DNA of 64,000 bases from NCBI GenBank assembly GCA_006384855.1, contig VCJN01003438.1, positions 1 through 64,000 on the forward strand. Reading direction: 5' to 3'. This DNA comes from Tetraselmis striata. Taxonomy: Eukaryota; Chlorophyta; Chlorodendrophyceae; Chlorodendrales; Chlorodendraceae. The translations under genes were made by a program, and so were the position numbers. How positions within the stretch are numbered: position 1 is the first letter of the stretch; each line of letters opens with the position of its first letter. Below the pieces are notes generated by a model that was not told where the DNA came from, made no database searches, and saw only the letters and a list, made by a program, of their open reading frames with translations. Positions 1 through 12,500 of this stretch are shown here, piece after piece.

Positions 1-2863
1 AACGAACGTACCGTATGTCACCAGCGGAGTTTGCAGGAGGTACGGTCACAACTGGAGGAATTGTTGGCAAAAGGGTGGATTCGTCCGTCCAAGTCAAACT
101 ACGGCGCCCCAATTTTATTTGTGCGTAAGAAAGACGGCACTCTGCGCATGTGTGTGGACTACCGTAAATTGAATGACCTTACGAAGAAAGACCGGACCCC
201 GCTTCCTCGTATCGACGAATTATTGGACTCATTGCATGGTGCGACTATTTTCAGTACTCTAGACCTGTACAAAGGCTACCATCAAGTACGAATTAAACCG
301 GAAGACATCCACAAAACAACGTTCCGGACACACTATGGACTCTACGAGTACTGTGTGTTACCTTTCGGCTTGACAAACGCCCCAGCTGGATTCCAAACTA
401 TGATGAACCGTGTTTTGAGCCCATATCTCGGCAAATTCTGCGTGGTATACCTGGACGACGTGCTGATCTACAGCAAGACAGCTGAAGAGCATCTCGAGCA
501 CATCAGATTGGTGCTACGGGAGTTGCAACGACACCACTTGCATATCAAGCTGTCGAAGTGTTCGTTCGGCAGTACTAGCGTGGAGTTTTTGGGCCATATC
601 GTCGAAGCAGGACAGATCAAGATGGACCCCCGGAAGGTGGAAGCAGTTCAACAGTGGCCCGTGCCGAAGACAGTAAAGGACGTACGAGGTTTTCTCGGCC
701 TTGCTGGCTATTACCGCAAGTTCATCCATAACTTCGCGGCTATTGCGGCGCCACTACATGACCTGACGAAGAATCAACCGGAGTTTGTGTGGACGCCTCG
801 TGCTGATGCGGCGTTTCGTGCATTAAAGGACGCAATGGTACGAGCACCTGTACTGAGTATACCGGACACATCTGCGGACGCCCGTTACACATTGTATACA
901 GATGCTTCTGGATTTGCAGTGGGAGCTGTGCTGCTGCAAGATCAAGGCTCAGGACTTCGACCTGTCGCGTACCATGCACGCAAGATGAACAAACACGAAG
1001 TTCACTACCCGGTACATGAGCAAGAGTTGTTAGCGGTTCGTGATGCACTCATCAAGTTCCGATGCTACCTTGATGGAGCGGCGGGCTTTACGGTCATCAC
1101 CGACCATGACACACTACGGCACTTCTTTCGCCAACGCGATTTTGTCGACGCGGCAAGTACGATGGCTGCAAGTGTTTGCGCCTTACCAACGACATATGGA
1201 CATCGTCTACAAGCGAGGAGCTACCAATCATGCGGACGCCCTCTCTCGGCGACCCGACTTGAAGGATGCGCTACAGAAGCTAGATCTGCTGAACAACTGG
1301 TCAGAAGACGAGGCTGACTGCGAAATAAATTCAGTTTTATTTGCTATGGAATCGCGACTACAGGCGGACAACAAGTTTTACGACGAAATCAAGACCGCAT
1401 ATGACTCCGACGAGTACCTGAAATCGCGGAAAGCTTTACCATCCTGGCTAGTACGTCACAGTAATGGTCTACTGTACGCCTACGGCTCACGACTTTACGT
1501 ACCAAATGTGGCGGACCTGCGACAACGAGCACTGTACGAACTACATGACGCACCTACTGCTGGACACCCATGAGGACGACGACTACTGGCGCGTACTGTG
1601 GAACTGTACTGGTGGCCCCGTATAAAACAGACTGTCACTAACTACGTGCGACGCTGCCCTACCTGTCAACGTACTAAGGCGGCCCGGCATAAGCCATACG
1701 GCTTACTTCAGCCCCATGACGTACCGTCACGACCATTTGAGGTAATATCCTTGGATTTAATCACAGATCTTCCGGAGTGCCAGGGGTATGACTCAGTAGT
1801 GATTTTCGTATGTCTACTGTCAAAGCGAGTAATTGTTGAGCCAACTACGAAGACAGTTACTGCTGAAGGCCTGGCGGAGATTATGCATCGCTCAGTTTTT
1901 CGTCATTTCGGCCTACCGGCTAAACTCATCTCTGACCGAGACCCCAGATTTATGTCGGAATTCTGGCAAGATATGTTCAAGACCATGGATACTAAGCTGA
2001 ACATCTCTACAGCTTTTCATCCAGCAACCGATGGCCAGACGGAACGCACTAACCAAACTTGGGAGCAAGTGCTACGCTGCTACGTGCACCCCCTGCACGA
2101 TGATTGGGTCAACCACCTCACCAACGTGGAGTTTGCGATCAACGCTGCTCAGTCGACTTCGACTACTATGTCCCCTTTCAAGGCGACTTTGGGATTCGAG
2201 CCGACTACACCTGCTACTACTCAACTCGCAACCGAGCCGACTCGAGCTCTTCCGGAACACGTCAAGTATGTACAGGAGCTTCATCGCTTCGCGCATGATT
2301 GCGTACTGGAGGCTCAAACTCGTATGCAGACTGCAGCTAATCGTAAACGACTACCCGTACCATTCAAGACCGGCGACAGAGTTAAGCTGAAAGCGTCTCA
2401 TCTGAAGTTTATTCAGCAACCCTGTGCTAAGCTACGCGATCGCTACGTGGGCCCCTTCGTCATTACAGAGCAGATCTCGCCAGTTGCTTTCCGATTGCAA
2501 CTACCTGCGGGCGTACGAGTCCACGACGTGGTGCACGCGAGTATGCTGGAAAAGTGGTATGACGACCCTGACCAACCGGCGAAGTCTGAACGAGTACCGA
2601 TTGTCCACGACGCAAACCGATTCCATGTTCAGGACATACTCGATGTTGCCTTCAACAACAATGGCACTGGACTACTGTTTCGAGTGCGATGGGCGTTCCC
2701 GTACAACGTACCAAGCGAAGACACCTGGGAGCCCCTACGCGGAGTCAAGCACTTGGACATTTTCCGGTCGTTCTTACTGTCTAAACCATACCGACAGTTT
2801 ACTGAGAGCCCAGACTTCATTCGGTTCCGGAATCGCTACCCAAGCCGAGTACCTTCCGCCTGA
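1..2863 (+). pseudogene. Ty3/gypsy (chromovirus) pol polyprotein, 5'-truncated by the window and damaged
   Basis: Reverse transcriptase, RNase H, integrase and C-terminal chromodomain in Ty3/gypsy order. Seen: RT with the catalytic YLDD motif (448-459) and the LPFGL/NAP motifs before it; RNase H starting at TDASG near 900; integrase zinc-finger C-x2-C (CPTC) near 1655, then DDE residues in DLITDLP, SDRDP and GQTERTN; a chromodomain-like stretch at about 2620-2800 ending with EDTWEP. The frame changes near position 28 (one extra base inside the start of RT) and near 1145 (inside RNase H). From about 1150 to 2863 the frame is continuous except for a single TGA at 1571-1573, where the family has an ordinary residue. 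Known of the family: cytoplasmic reverse transcription, then integration guided by the chromodomain. Inference: a recently inserted but non-functional copy. Gag and protease lie outside the window. Confidence 0.95.
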
Positions 2864-2938
2864 ACTTCAAAAAATCAAGACCAAGACTGTAGTTTCCTGT
2901 AGTTCTGTGACACCTGCACAGCGAGGACGCTTGTGCTT

Positions 2939-2951
2939 AAGGGGGAGAGAG
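2939..2951 (+). other. Polypurine tract of the Ty3/gypsy element
   Basis: A purine run (AAGGGGGAGAGAG) sits immediately before the 3' LTR, the usual place where plus-strand DNA synthesis is primed in LTR retrotransposons. Confidence 0.8.
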
Positions 2952-3367
2952 TGTTATACTCCATTTCCCTATAGCCATAATGTTCTGCTATACTAGCAGG
3001 TATAACCCCGCAAAGGTAGTACGACTACGCATCCGCGGAGTCGCTGTACATATTAGTATTGCGGGCGTAAATATTAAAATAGTAGCATAAGGCCGAGGAC
3101 TGTTCTGGAATTCTCTAGAGTTCTCTGACTCAAGCCTTACGTGGCTAACACAGCACGGGTATCCCATGACACCCGGCTAACATAGCACAGGTCTGACTAT
3201 GACCTCGGCGGGTATAAATACCGCCTCGGACAAGTCTACTAGGTAGAATTCAGAGACAGAACTATAACCCAGGAACCCCTGTAACCAGAAGAGATTGGCC
3301 ATACTTTCTAAATCCTTCCGCTGCATCCTAAAGGGCCCAAAGAACAGGCTTAAGCTAGAGCCTAACA
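2952..3367 (+). repeat. 3' LTR of the Ty3/gypsy element
   Basis: Starts TGTTA directly after the polypurine tract and ends TAACA, giving a perfect 5-bp terminal inverted repeat and the canonical TG...CA ends, 416 bp in all. A TATA box (TATAAATA, 3213-3220) lies inside as expected for an LTR promoter. The 5' LTR and the left target-site copy lie outside the window, so insertion age cannot be judged here. Confidence 0.85.
3213..3220 (+). promoter_or_regulatory. TATA box in the LTR
   Basis: TATAAATA in a GC-rich context, about 155 bp before the LTR end. It is placed where the U3/R boundary promoter would be expected. Confidence 0.5.
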
Positions 3368-3480
3368 GTAACGCAAGTGCGTGGCACGATGGTGACTCAC
3401 TACCGGGAATAAAGGAACCTCGGCGCAAACGTGATCAGCCTACTCTGCGACCCTCGCGCGCACAAGTACGCGAAGCCGCT

Positions 3481-3742
3481 GCCGAAGGCATCGAGCTTGA
3501 AGATGGCATGCGAGCTGCTGGTGGCTGTCCTAAGTAGCACCCTGGCCGAGAGCGTAGGGCTAACGGGGCGATGTGGCAGCCCGTATTGAAATCTTATGGT
3601 ACGACCAGTAACTTTAACCGGTAAAAACCTTCATCAGACCGTACGGGTTGCACTAGGACTGTTGGATTATGGTGGGGAAACCCCATATACATGTTTAGAA
3701 CATGATATTTCAAACATGCAGTCGAGTCTGATTTTGCCAAAT
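3481..3742 (+). repeat. Diverged tandem repeat, copy A
   Basis: About 260 bp that matches 3889-4120 with many substitutions and short indels. Shared blocks include GTACGGGTTGCACTA and GGGAAACCCCATA followed by ACATGTTT. No protein is recognised in either copy; the open frame across copy B is not preserved in copy A, which argues against coding. Confidence 0.7.
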
Positions 3743-3888
3743 AAGAAGGTGCGACGGCCTTTGTATAGCTTTTTATGACGGAAGGAGCGCCGGTTTATTT
3801 TGGCTGCGAAGGTTGAGCCAAAAAGGGGGGGTGAGACATGCGGCGGAGGTGGAGCCTGCAAGGCCGATACGGAAAATAGCAGGGCGCT

Positions 3889-4120
3889 GCCAAAGGCAGT
3901 GGTGAGCTCGAAGATAGCAGGCGAGCTGGTGGTGGCTATCTTGGGTAACTCCACGGGCGGGAAAGCAGGGCTAACGGGCGATGGGGCAGCCCATATTGAA
4001 ACTTGGTGGTATACCGGTAATTTGACCGTACGGGTTGCACTAAGACGACAATTAGCATTGATGGGAAACCCCATAAACATGTTTGAAACATTTAAAACAT
4101 GCAATCGGGCGGACTTTGCT
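3889..4120 (+). repeat. Diverged tandem repeat, copy B
   Basis: Second copy of the unit at 3481-3742. A 119-codon open frame (3800-4159) crosses it but resembles no known protein, and its frame is broken in copy A. The unit lies just outside the LTR of the Ty3 element and may be an older unrelated element fragment. Confidence 0.7.
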
Positions 4121-4159
4121 TGCGCTGTTGTTGCCGGGGCGTTTGCCAAGGGTGCATGA

Positions 4160-5057
4160 TGTTGTGTGGCAACTACGGGGGCGGCTCTGTGGATGTTGTC
4201 GTCGTCCCACTAGATGCGGAATAATGTGTTGTTTGCGACAGACTCCATTACTTCACCAAACTGCATGTATGGCGTAATCTCCCGGGGGCATGGGCTTGAT
4301 ACGGCCCACGACGGGCGGCCACAAGTCTCTTGAAGTGGACATGTTGTCTCTTGATGGTGAATCGGTGGGTTGGAAATGGTGGGCCGCATTGCACTCACCG
4401 ATCTGCCAACCCGACCGGCCCCGGACAAACTTAGTTATTCTATGTGGGGCCCTCTAGACGTGCCCTAACGCCATGGTAGTCATCATGACATTTCTGCCTG
4501 AAGTATTGGGCCCCTACCTTCTGTAGTACATACACAACATTTGTTTTATATATGCAACACTCTTGGACGAGGCACTACCAGGTACGGTACACGCGGCAGC
4601 GACCTCATCTCATAGCGACCTCATAGAATCCTTACCACTTCACGAGTGAGTTCTGCTTTATAGTAAATGTAGGCTTAGTAGCCCCAGGAAGGGTTTCACT
4701 GGTGCCAGTCCTGTCCCGGGGGCGGAAAGAAATGTGGGCTTTTTCCTGCCCCACTACTTTCCGCGCATGCTCTGAGGATGAGACGCTACCACTGTATGAC
4801 TGTCAATCACTGCTGACTTTATCGGTAAGGATTTATCCTTAATAGTGCCTGGACAGGTAAAAATATTCCTTACATGTAGTCGCTACATTCCTGGCCAGGG
4901 TGCTGCTCAACCTGCCCAGCGCGTTCAGCATCGGTCTCCCATCAATAACGGTCATCAGCATCGAGGGAAAAGGCGCAGGAGAAGAGCAGCTAGGCTAGGC
5001 ATCCCCCCCCCCCCCCCCCCCCCCCCCCCCCTTTCTCGCAGTAGAAGGTGGTCTGCG
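4160..5057. other. Intergenic and upstream region of the C3HC zinc-finger gene
   Basis: No gene seen. A run of more than 40 C (about 4990-5032) followed by TTTCTCGCAG ends just before the start codon at 5058 and looks like a 3' splice site. A donor-like ACAG/GTAAAAAT lies at about 4852-4862. A 5'-UTR intron is therefore possible but unproven. Confidence 0.4.
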
Positions 5058-8000
5058 ATGGCATCCGCCGGCGACCGGCTGAAGGCGGCGCTGGACGGCC
5101 TGATCTACCTGCCCAGCCTGCAGGCGGGCGGCGACGCGGGCGGCACCCCGACCGAGGCGCCGTCTTCGGCCAGCCCCGGTAGCGCGGTGGCCGCCGCCGG
5201 GGCGCCGGTGCTGTGCCGGCCGTGGGACCGCGCCGACCTGCTGCGCCGGCTGCAGAGCTTCCGCGCGGCCAGCTGGTTCTGCAAGCCGGCGCCGCTGGGG
5301 CCGGTTCCCTGCGCCATGCGTGGCTGGATCAACGCGGCCACGGACACGCTCAAGTGCGAGGTGAGGGGAGAGGAGGGAAGGGGAGGAGAGGGGGGGCTCC
5401 CGGGCGTGCCCTACGCCTGTTGCTCGGCCCGGCTGGTGGCGAGCAGCGATAATTCAGATATATAAAACCCGACAACACCATGAGTGCTAACTCACGCCAT
5501 CCGCCGTGAAATGGCCGCTGCCAGGTCTGCAGCGCCAAGGTGATATGCGAGCTATCGCCCAGCAGCAACAGCGAGGAGTACCGGCGGGTGCGGCTGCGTT
5601 CGGCAGTGGGCAGATGTACCTGCCTGCTTCGCGTGTCCAGTGGGAGGGGGGGAGGGGGGGCTGACGGGGCTGTCCTGTGGCGCGTCCCAGACGGTGGAGC
5701 GCTACACGGCGCTGCTCGACGACGCGCACACCAGCGCCTGCCCCTGGCGCGGCAACGCCTGCTCGCCCTGGTTGCAGCAGTTTCCCACCATCAGCCGCGA
5801 TGTGCTGCTGGAGCAGCAGAAGCTGCGCGTCAAGGTACCCCCTCTCCCCCCCTCCCTCACATTGCGCTCTCCTAACATTGCAGCATCCCGCCAAGTTCGT
5901 CCTCCAGGGGCTCAGAGGCCGGCCGGCCCCCTGGCTCGCAGGCCCTCTCCCTCATCGACACGCTGCCGGAGATAAAGGCATCCGCGGTTGAGATGATGGC
6001 CAAATCCCAGCGGCCTGCCGTGGAGAAGATCATGGGAAGTGAGACCCGCGGCCGCCGCAGGGGCGGCAGCGTGATGGCGGGGAGGGGACTTGCCTGGCTA
6101 TCTGCTGTCCTGGCTTGTGACCGCCCTGGCCTGACCACGCCCTGTGGTGGCGGGCTGCAGGCGGCTCGCTGGCGCAGGTTGGGCGCAGCAAGGCCCAGCG
6201 CCGGGAGGCGGCGCAGCAGCTGGTGGCCGCTTGCGGCTGGGAGGTGCAGATCCAGGGCTACGCGGTGCGCGCCTCCCCCGGCGGCGGCGCCGGCGGTGGC
6301 GGGGGCAGCGGGCGCGCCAGCCCCGCGACGCCGTCCGTGCAGCTGTCGGCGCGCCGGTCGCTGGACTCCGCAGGCGCGGGCCTGCTGAGCGGCGACGGCG
6401 GCGGCAGCCAGGTGGACTCCCACCGGGTGGTGCTGCACTGCCCCATGTGCGCCGCGCGCGTGGGCCTCTGGAACTTCAAGCCCGGCCTGGCAGCTTCGGT
6501 GAGCGGGCTCCACGCTCCCCCAGCACCGCCGTGACAGAGTTTTAACTTACGGCATTGCTTGCAGTTATATTAATAAACAGCGAAACGCATCGACTTCGGC
6601 TTAGCATGAAGTTTGACAACTAAGCCGATGCGGAATGATCCCCGGCTGCTCTGGGTTCGGTTTGACATGTCTACACGAGTATTGGTGACCATGTTGCAAT
6701 TCGTGTGTTTGGTGGGTACGATCGAGAGGAAGTCAGAGTGGCACTTGGCACTGATTGTGGTGCCGCCAGAAGCTGCATCAGTTACATGTCTCTCGGTCTC
6801 GTACTGGGTGGGGAGCCACGTACAGCTGCGCCGTCAACATCAACACCCCCCTCTCTCCCCGCAGGAGCTTTGATGTGTCCCCTCAGCACGCTGACACATG
6901 CTGTGGCGGCCTCTTCCCCGCGCAGCGCCCGCTGTGGCAGCTCACACTCACCGGCGGCGTGGCCAGCCCCTCGACCGCGGAGCTGCCCCCCACCCCGCGC
7001 ACGCCGGCGGCGCCCCCCACCTTGAGCAGCCCCGCCGCGGGCGCCACGCCCAGCACGCTCGCGCCCGGGCCTGTGCCCTCCCCCGCGGTGCAGCGCGCGC
7101 TGGCGCAGACCATCGGCGGCGGGGACCTGTCGATGCTGGCGGACTCGCCCAGCAGCGGCGGCGGCGGCGGTGGGGCATCCACCCCGCAGCTGCCCTCCCT
7201 CGCGGCGCGCACCGTCAAGCTGGCCGCCACCGCGCCGCCCACGCCCGCCTTTGGCCCGGGCGCCGCCTGCCGTGCGCCTGCGTTTGGCTTCTCGCCGCCG
7301 CCACCCAGGCCGCCGGCCACCACGCCCGCCACCCCCGCCACGCCCGCCAGCCAGCCAGCCACGGCGGCTACACCGGTGGCAGACTCAGGTCAGACCCCCC
7401 CCCCCCCCCCCCCCCCTCAACTCTCCCATTGTACTTTGGCTACCGCTGCCTTCTGCAGGCCCCAACCATAGCCCGACTGTGTTCGATTCTGGGACTTGAA
7501 AACGGCACGATCATGTTGGGTGTGTTCCCACGGGGCTTCACGCAGCTTGAGAGTATAGCCAAAAAGCTTGGGGGAGCAAGCTCGTTACGCACTGCATCGC
7601 CTACATTGTTTATGCACAGCGGCGTGCGGACAGTATGTGCTGGGAACGGCGTAACTTCATGTGCGGGCTACCTACCTGCGGCAACCGCACTGTGGGTAGT
7701 CCGGCTGCTGTTGCCGCCGTTACGGGAAAGCAGCGGCGGGAAAGCGCTGTGAGCTCTCCTCGCATATCCTGGCACACTGACGCCTCATCTGCTGGGAGCT
7801 GCGGCAGCGCTCGCACCGGTGCCCGTACATGAGTTTGCCCGCGTCCCAATGCCCCATGTCCCAAATTGTGTCAGCCAGATGAGCCGTATCTAAGGTGTGC
7901 TTATCAGGAAAGGCGCAGCCCCAGTCGCTGCCCGTAATTGTTTGACTACTAATGACGAGTGTGGATATGATTGATAACTACTAAGCAGCGAAGAGATAAG

Positions 8001-9182
8001 AGCGCCTCCAGCTTGGGAATAACACACACTTTGACGCCAGGGTATTTCGTATTTTGCGACTATGCCTACTTCTGGGTTATTCAGGGTTTCCAGACCTAGG
8101 AACCCGATGGCAAAACCTGCCTGCTCGCCTGCCTGCTCGCCTGCCTGCTGTGTTGCTGCGCCGCATAATCGGGCGCGGCGATTGGGTGAACTCGAAACGG
8201 CTAGTCGTGCACCGGTTGGACTCCGGAGCTCATGGCCCTTTCGACTGTGCACCGTGGGTCCCCCCCAGGTGGGCCGGCCGGCGGGCAGGTGGCTGCGTCG
8301 CCCGAGGGAGCGGGGGCGGGGGCGGGCGCGGAGGGCCGCCCCAGCAAGCGTGCGCGGGTGGCGGCGGAGGCGGAGCCGGGCGCGCTGGACCCGATCGCGC
8401 TGCACCGCCCCTTCTGCCCCTGGGTCAGCACCGGCACCGGCGAGGCGCGCGGCCTCCGCTGCGGCTGGATGCGCGTGCTGGAGGCGATGCCCGCGGACCG
8501 CCCGCATGCCGCGGCGGGCACCCCCGCGCCGCCCCTTGCGGACGACGCAGAGCACACTGAGGACGGCCAAACGGTGAGAAGCACCCCCCCCCCCCCCCCC
8601 CTCCCCCTCCCTTGGCCACACAAAGTGCTTCTGGGGCGAGGGCTAGGCCTGCTTAGGGCTTTCAAGGTTTTAGGGATTAGAACGATTTCATGGGTTTTAT
8701 CACCAGAACCCGGAAAACCCCAATGCCCATTAAAACCCTAAACATGCGCCGAGTGCCGGGTAGCTGGCTGTGGTTGCATCCGGATTCGTGCGAACGATTT
8801 CAGCACCAGACACGCTGCGGTGTACACCTGTGACCCTCACCCACCTGCACCATTCCATCCGGCTGACGAGTCCCGAAGGCACTGCAATGCACCGATCGGC
8901 AGCTGTCTCTATTTGAGTCCTGTTTTCGGTGTGGTTCTCAAAACACCGCTGGGGAAAGGTGTCCCCGCACGGCAGGGGTGACTGGCCGGCTATGTAGTCA
9001 ACTGGCCGCCACGCTGTCGACATGCGCCGCCCCGCAGCCTCCGCCCCTGCCCCGCCCCACCTGCCGCGGTTCCCGTCCCGTGCCTGTGGACTGATGGCCG
9101 CTGCCCGCCCGGGGGGGGGCTCCCGCCCGCGCAGATCGACCAGTACCGGAAGCGATTCATGACCGCGCTGTTCAACCCCTGA
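5058..9182 (+). CDS. C3HC zinc-finger protein, NIPA/ZC3HC1 (Rsm1) family, 8 exons
   Basis: Model: 5058-5360, 5525-5587, 5691-5834, 5942-6038, 6161-6498, 6926-7388, 8269-8573, 9135-9182; 586 residues; all phases agree. Residues 59-170 form the first C3HC (BIR-like) zinc finger with C100-x2-C103 and H135-x3-C139 followed by PW. Residues 204-310 plus 505-535 form the second (Rsm1-type) finger: CGWE at 227-230, C296-x2-C299 before GLWNF, then H515-x3-C519-PW. A long Ala/Pro/Ser/Gly linker (316-508) with a basic PSKRAR nuclear-signal candidate splits the second finger, as in plant and animal relatives. The family comprises nuclear proteins at the nuclear-pore basket and in cell-cycle control; that role here is inference. 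Introns 3, 6 and 7 start with long C runs. Converges on DVR. Least certain: the short exon 2 donor (GTGCGG) and the acceptor chosen for exon 4. Confidence 0.85.
8651..8745. repeat. Fold-back telomere-like motif in an intron
   Basis: TTAGGGCTTTC and GTTTTAGGG on one side are answered by AAAACCCTAAAC on the other, inside intron 7 of the C3HC gene. Degenerate copies of the plant/algal telomere unit (TTTAGGG) in inverted arrangement. Confidence 0.55.
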
Positions 9183-9311
9183 CGCCCGCTGTTCAACGGC
9201 GCACCTCAGGGCCGCGCTGGGGGCAGCCCTTGCGGATACACGGCCGGGCAATAACACCCCCCTTCCCCCCCCCCCCCTCCCCCCCACGGGGCCTTTGCCC
9301 CTTTGCCCCCG

Positions 9312-9316
9312 TGTAA
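9312..9316 (+). terminator. TGTAA polyadenylation signal candidate, C3HC gene
   Basis: TGTAA, the usual poly(A) signal of many chlorophytes, 130 nt after the stop codon of the C3HC gene. Confidence 0.5.
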
Positions 9317-9486
9317 ACCCGGATGAATCAACTCCGGCCGGCCGATGGCGCAAACGAGGAAGGAGCAGCCCCCCTTCCCTTGCGCCCGGCACATGACCGG
9401 TGCGAACCTTGCAGCACCTCAGAGTACTCGTGGGAGGAGCAGGGCGTTACCCGATTCTCGCCACCCAGACGGGGAAACTAGTGGGC

Positions 9487-9491
9487 TTACA
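9487..9491 (-). terminator. TGTAA polyadenylation signal candidate, DVR gene
   Basis: TGTAA on the minus strand, about 75 nt downstream of the DVR stop codon. The 384-bp convergent spacer between the two genes holds both signals and a mixed C/G-run stretch. Confidence 0.55.
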
Positions 9492-9565
9492 CGGAGCGGC
9501 ACAGGTCACATGCCTGTGGGCGCTGTGTCACTGGTGGTTGGGGGGGGGGGAGGGGGGGGCTTGGC

Positions 9566-12500
9566 CTATTCCTTGAAGATGGCCGCGTCGCCCAGCTCCT
9601 GCCCGGCGAGGCCCTCTTTGACCGCCTTCTCGAAGAACGCCTCGAGGGTGTCCTTGCCGTACGACGGCGTCGCGTCGGCGTCGTACGCCTGCCGCTGCTC
9701 GTCCCACACCAGCATGCTCTCCGCCGCGTAGTAGCGCCCGATGCGGCCGAACTCGGCGCTGTCCTCCAGGTTGGGGAAGAAGCGCGCGAGAAAGTCGAAG
9801 ATGCCGATCACGCCGTCCATCAGCTCGATGGGCACCGGGAAGAAGTTCTCCTTCTTGCCGGTCAGCTTGAAGATCATCTCGCCCTGCTCGCGCGCAGAGT
9901 ACGCCTTGCCGGGGCCTGCCACCCCAGAGGGAGCCACAGTCAGGCAGGTGCCCCCCCCCCCCCCCCCCCCCCCTTTTGCTGAGGGCCCACTCTTCCCACG
10001 CAAATGCGCCCAACGGACTGAGTGCCATGACTGCAGGGTTCGTCACTTTCGTGGTCGGCAAACCCCATTATACGTCGCAGCACCCCCCTGGCACACATAT
10101 ATACATATATATGTGTATATGTATATGTATATGTATATATATGTATATGTATATGCATATGTACAAATATACATAAACATACAAATACATAATACATATA
10201 CTTTGGCCTGGCTATTCCAAATGCCGCACCTGGAGGGGCCTCTGCAACATTCCACCCTTGCATCCGTAACCCTAACAGCGGCAACATCTGAATGGCTCAC
10301 ACCGGCACGACCGGCGCCACCGGCGCCGCGTACTCTTTCAACCGTACCGGGCCGTGTACTTAATGACATATTGAGACGGTCAGACAACCGCAGACAAGAC
10401 GATTATAGGTTACATCACGGTGCTCATCAAGGGGTGCCTCAGTACAACCCTTGAACAAGGCTCGTCCGGTGTATTTCGGGGAATCCCCACAATACCCCCC
10501 TGGTGCACTTCACCGCCCCCGGGGGCCGGGGGGGGGGGGGGGGGGGGGGCTCACCTCCGATGGGCAGCATGGCGTTGATCTTGTCGGAGTCTCCGCGGAC
10601 GCAGTCGGCAATGAAGCTGGCGAGGTCGCTCTCGCTGATGGGCTTGCAGCTGGCGAGGTAGCCGTCCCCGAAGTACACGTACGGGCCGCCGCCCTTCACG
10701 ACCTCGATCTGCCCCAGACCATGCCCCCCCGGGCATCAGTCCCAGTGCCCCCCTTAAGTGCGCCCCCCACCCCCCCCCCCCCCCCCCCCCCCCAACACCC
10801 ATCCAGGGCGCTTCCCTGATGCGCAGCCCGCTGAGGTATATGGGCGCCGGCACGACAACAGCAGCATCACAAACAAGAACCGCTTGCGCCCGTGAGGGGT
10901 CACATGTAGACGAGCGCCTAGCAGATGGTCGCATAGCTGGCATGCAGGACCGGTTTGAAGCATAGCGTATAAACACAAACAGTTCGCGGATTAACAATGT
11001 TTTGGACCCCGCCCACCCCTCTCATGAAGAGGGAAAGTACTATTACAACGGACAAATCAGTCAGAATAAAACACGAATACAACACGAATCCTCCGACGCA
11101 AGGCGCAAAACAGTCCATTAGTATTTGGCACCGCGGACCACATTTCATTGTAGGGTATGTTGTGGGCCTTTTGGGCGCGTCAGCCCCAATATGTGATTGG
11201 TACGGCCGCCGTTAAGCGCTTCTCCTGTCATGGCTGGCAACCCCTGGCCAGCATACGCCCGCACGGCGTGGGGCAGCGGCAGCGGCGAGCAGGGGCTCAC
11301 CTGCCCCGCCAGGCTCTTGAAGAAGGCGGTCGGGCGCACGATGCTGTAGTTGATGTCGCCCGCCTCGGCCAGCTCCTTCTCAAACTTGAGCTTGGCGCGC
11401 TGGAACTCCAGCAGCGGCTTCTGCACGCAGATGGCGGACAGCAGCACAAAGTGCTCCGCGCCCTGCTCGCGGCCCAGGTCCAGCGCGTTCTTCGTGGCCT
11501 CGTAGTCGATGAGCCACGAGTCGGCCTGATGGGTGTGCGTGGGCGGAGGCAGACCACGCGTAACAACAGTAGGCTGAGTGCTGGGAGGAGGAGCCCCCCC
11601 TGAGGAGCCCTCCTAGGTGCCCTCCCTTAGGACCCTATGCCCCCACACTGCGTGTCGCCCCGTGCGAAGTCAGCGAGCCGCATGGTGGGATGTTCATTCC
11701 CGGAACCCAACTGAGTAGGGCCCTGGCTGTCGCACCTTGCCGCCGGTGCGGCTGGCCAGGCAGCTGACCACGACGTCGACCTTGTCTTTGAAGCCCACCG
11801 CCTTTAGGCTGTCGCGGTTGGTGACCTCGCCGAAGCGCACGTCCGCGTCGGGAAACTCCTTGGTGGTGGCCTCCATGTCGGACTTCCCCTTCACGCCGCT
11901 CTTCTCGCGGGAGAACGCCACCACGTTGTAGCCGCGGCTCACGAGCTCCCGCACCTGGTGGGAGCGAGGGCGCCCGGACGCTCAGCAGGATCCAGCGGCC
12001 GGCCATCCTCCCGTGCAAGGTCCTAGCGTCGAAGCAGCCAAGGCAGGGATCGATTAAGGATTGGTGGCATATGGTTGCGCAGCCGACCGCACCACAAACT
12101 TGCCGATGTAGCCCGTGGCGCCCACCACCAGCACCCGCACGTCCTTCGGCTCCTTGCTCGTCCAGGCGGTCGACGCGGCCGCCTCGCAGCGCAGCGCGCC
12201 GTGGCGGCGGGATGGCCGCGTCGCCGCCGGTGCCTGCGGATGTGTGACGTCAGAATGCGGCCGTCATGCGCGTGAGATGGCCGGTGGGAGGCGTGGAGGA
12301 CGTGGGCGATCGCAACCCGGGTCGGCGTCGGGCGGGAGGGCGACCAGCCGACTCACCGCGACCGCCTTGTGCAGCGAGTTTGCGCCAACGGAGAAGGCGC
12401 TGCGCGATGGCGGGTTCAGGGGCAGCCGTTAACCGCCACTGGCGTGAATGGGTGCGAGGGGTGCGACGGGGACATGCCGGGGGTGGGGGGTGCGTGGCAG

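Noticed and set aside
1-2863. Host gene or virus
   Set aside because: Domain order, polypurine tract and LTR show a Ty3/gypsy retrotransposon.
4990-5032. Assembly gap filled with C
   Set aside because: Similar runs recur with strand polarity across the window and in both copies of a duplication, so they look real, although exact lengths may be wrong.
5872-6513. Long minus-strand open frames opposite C3HC exons (for example 213 codons)
   Set aside because: Antisense shadows of GC-rich exons; Ala/Arg/Gly-only composition, while the + strand frame carries the zinc-finger motifs.
7890-8665. 243- and 154-codon minus-strand frames
   Set aside because: They cross an intron and exon 7 of the C3HC gene on the opposite strand and show no domain.
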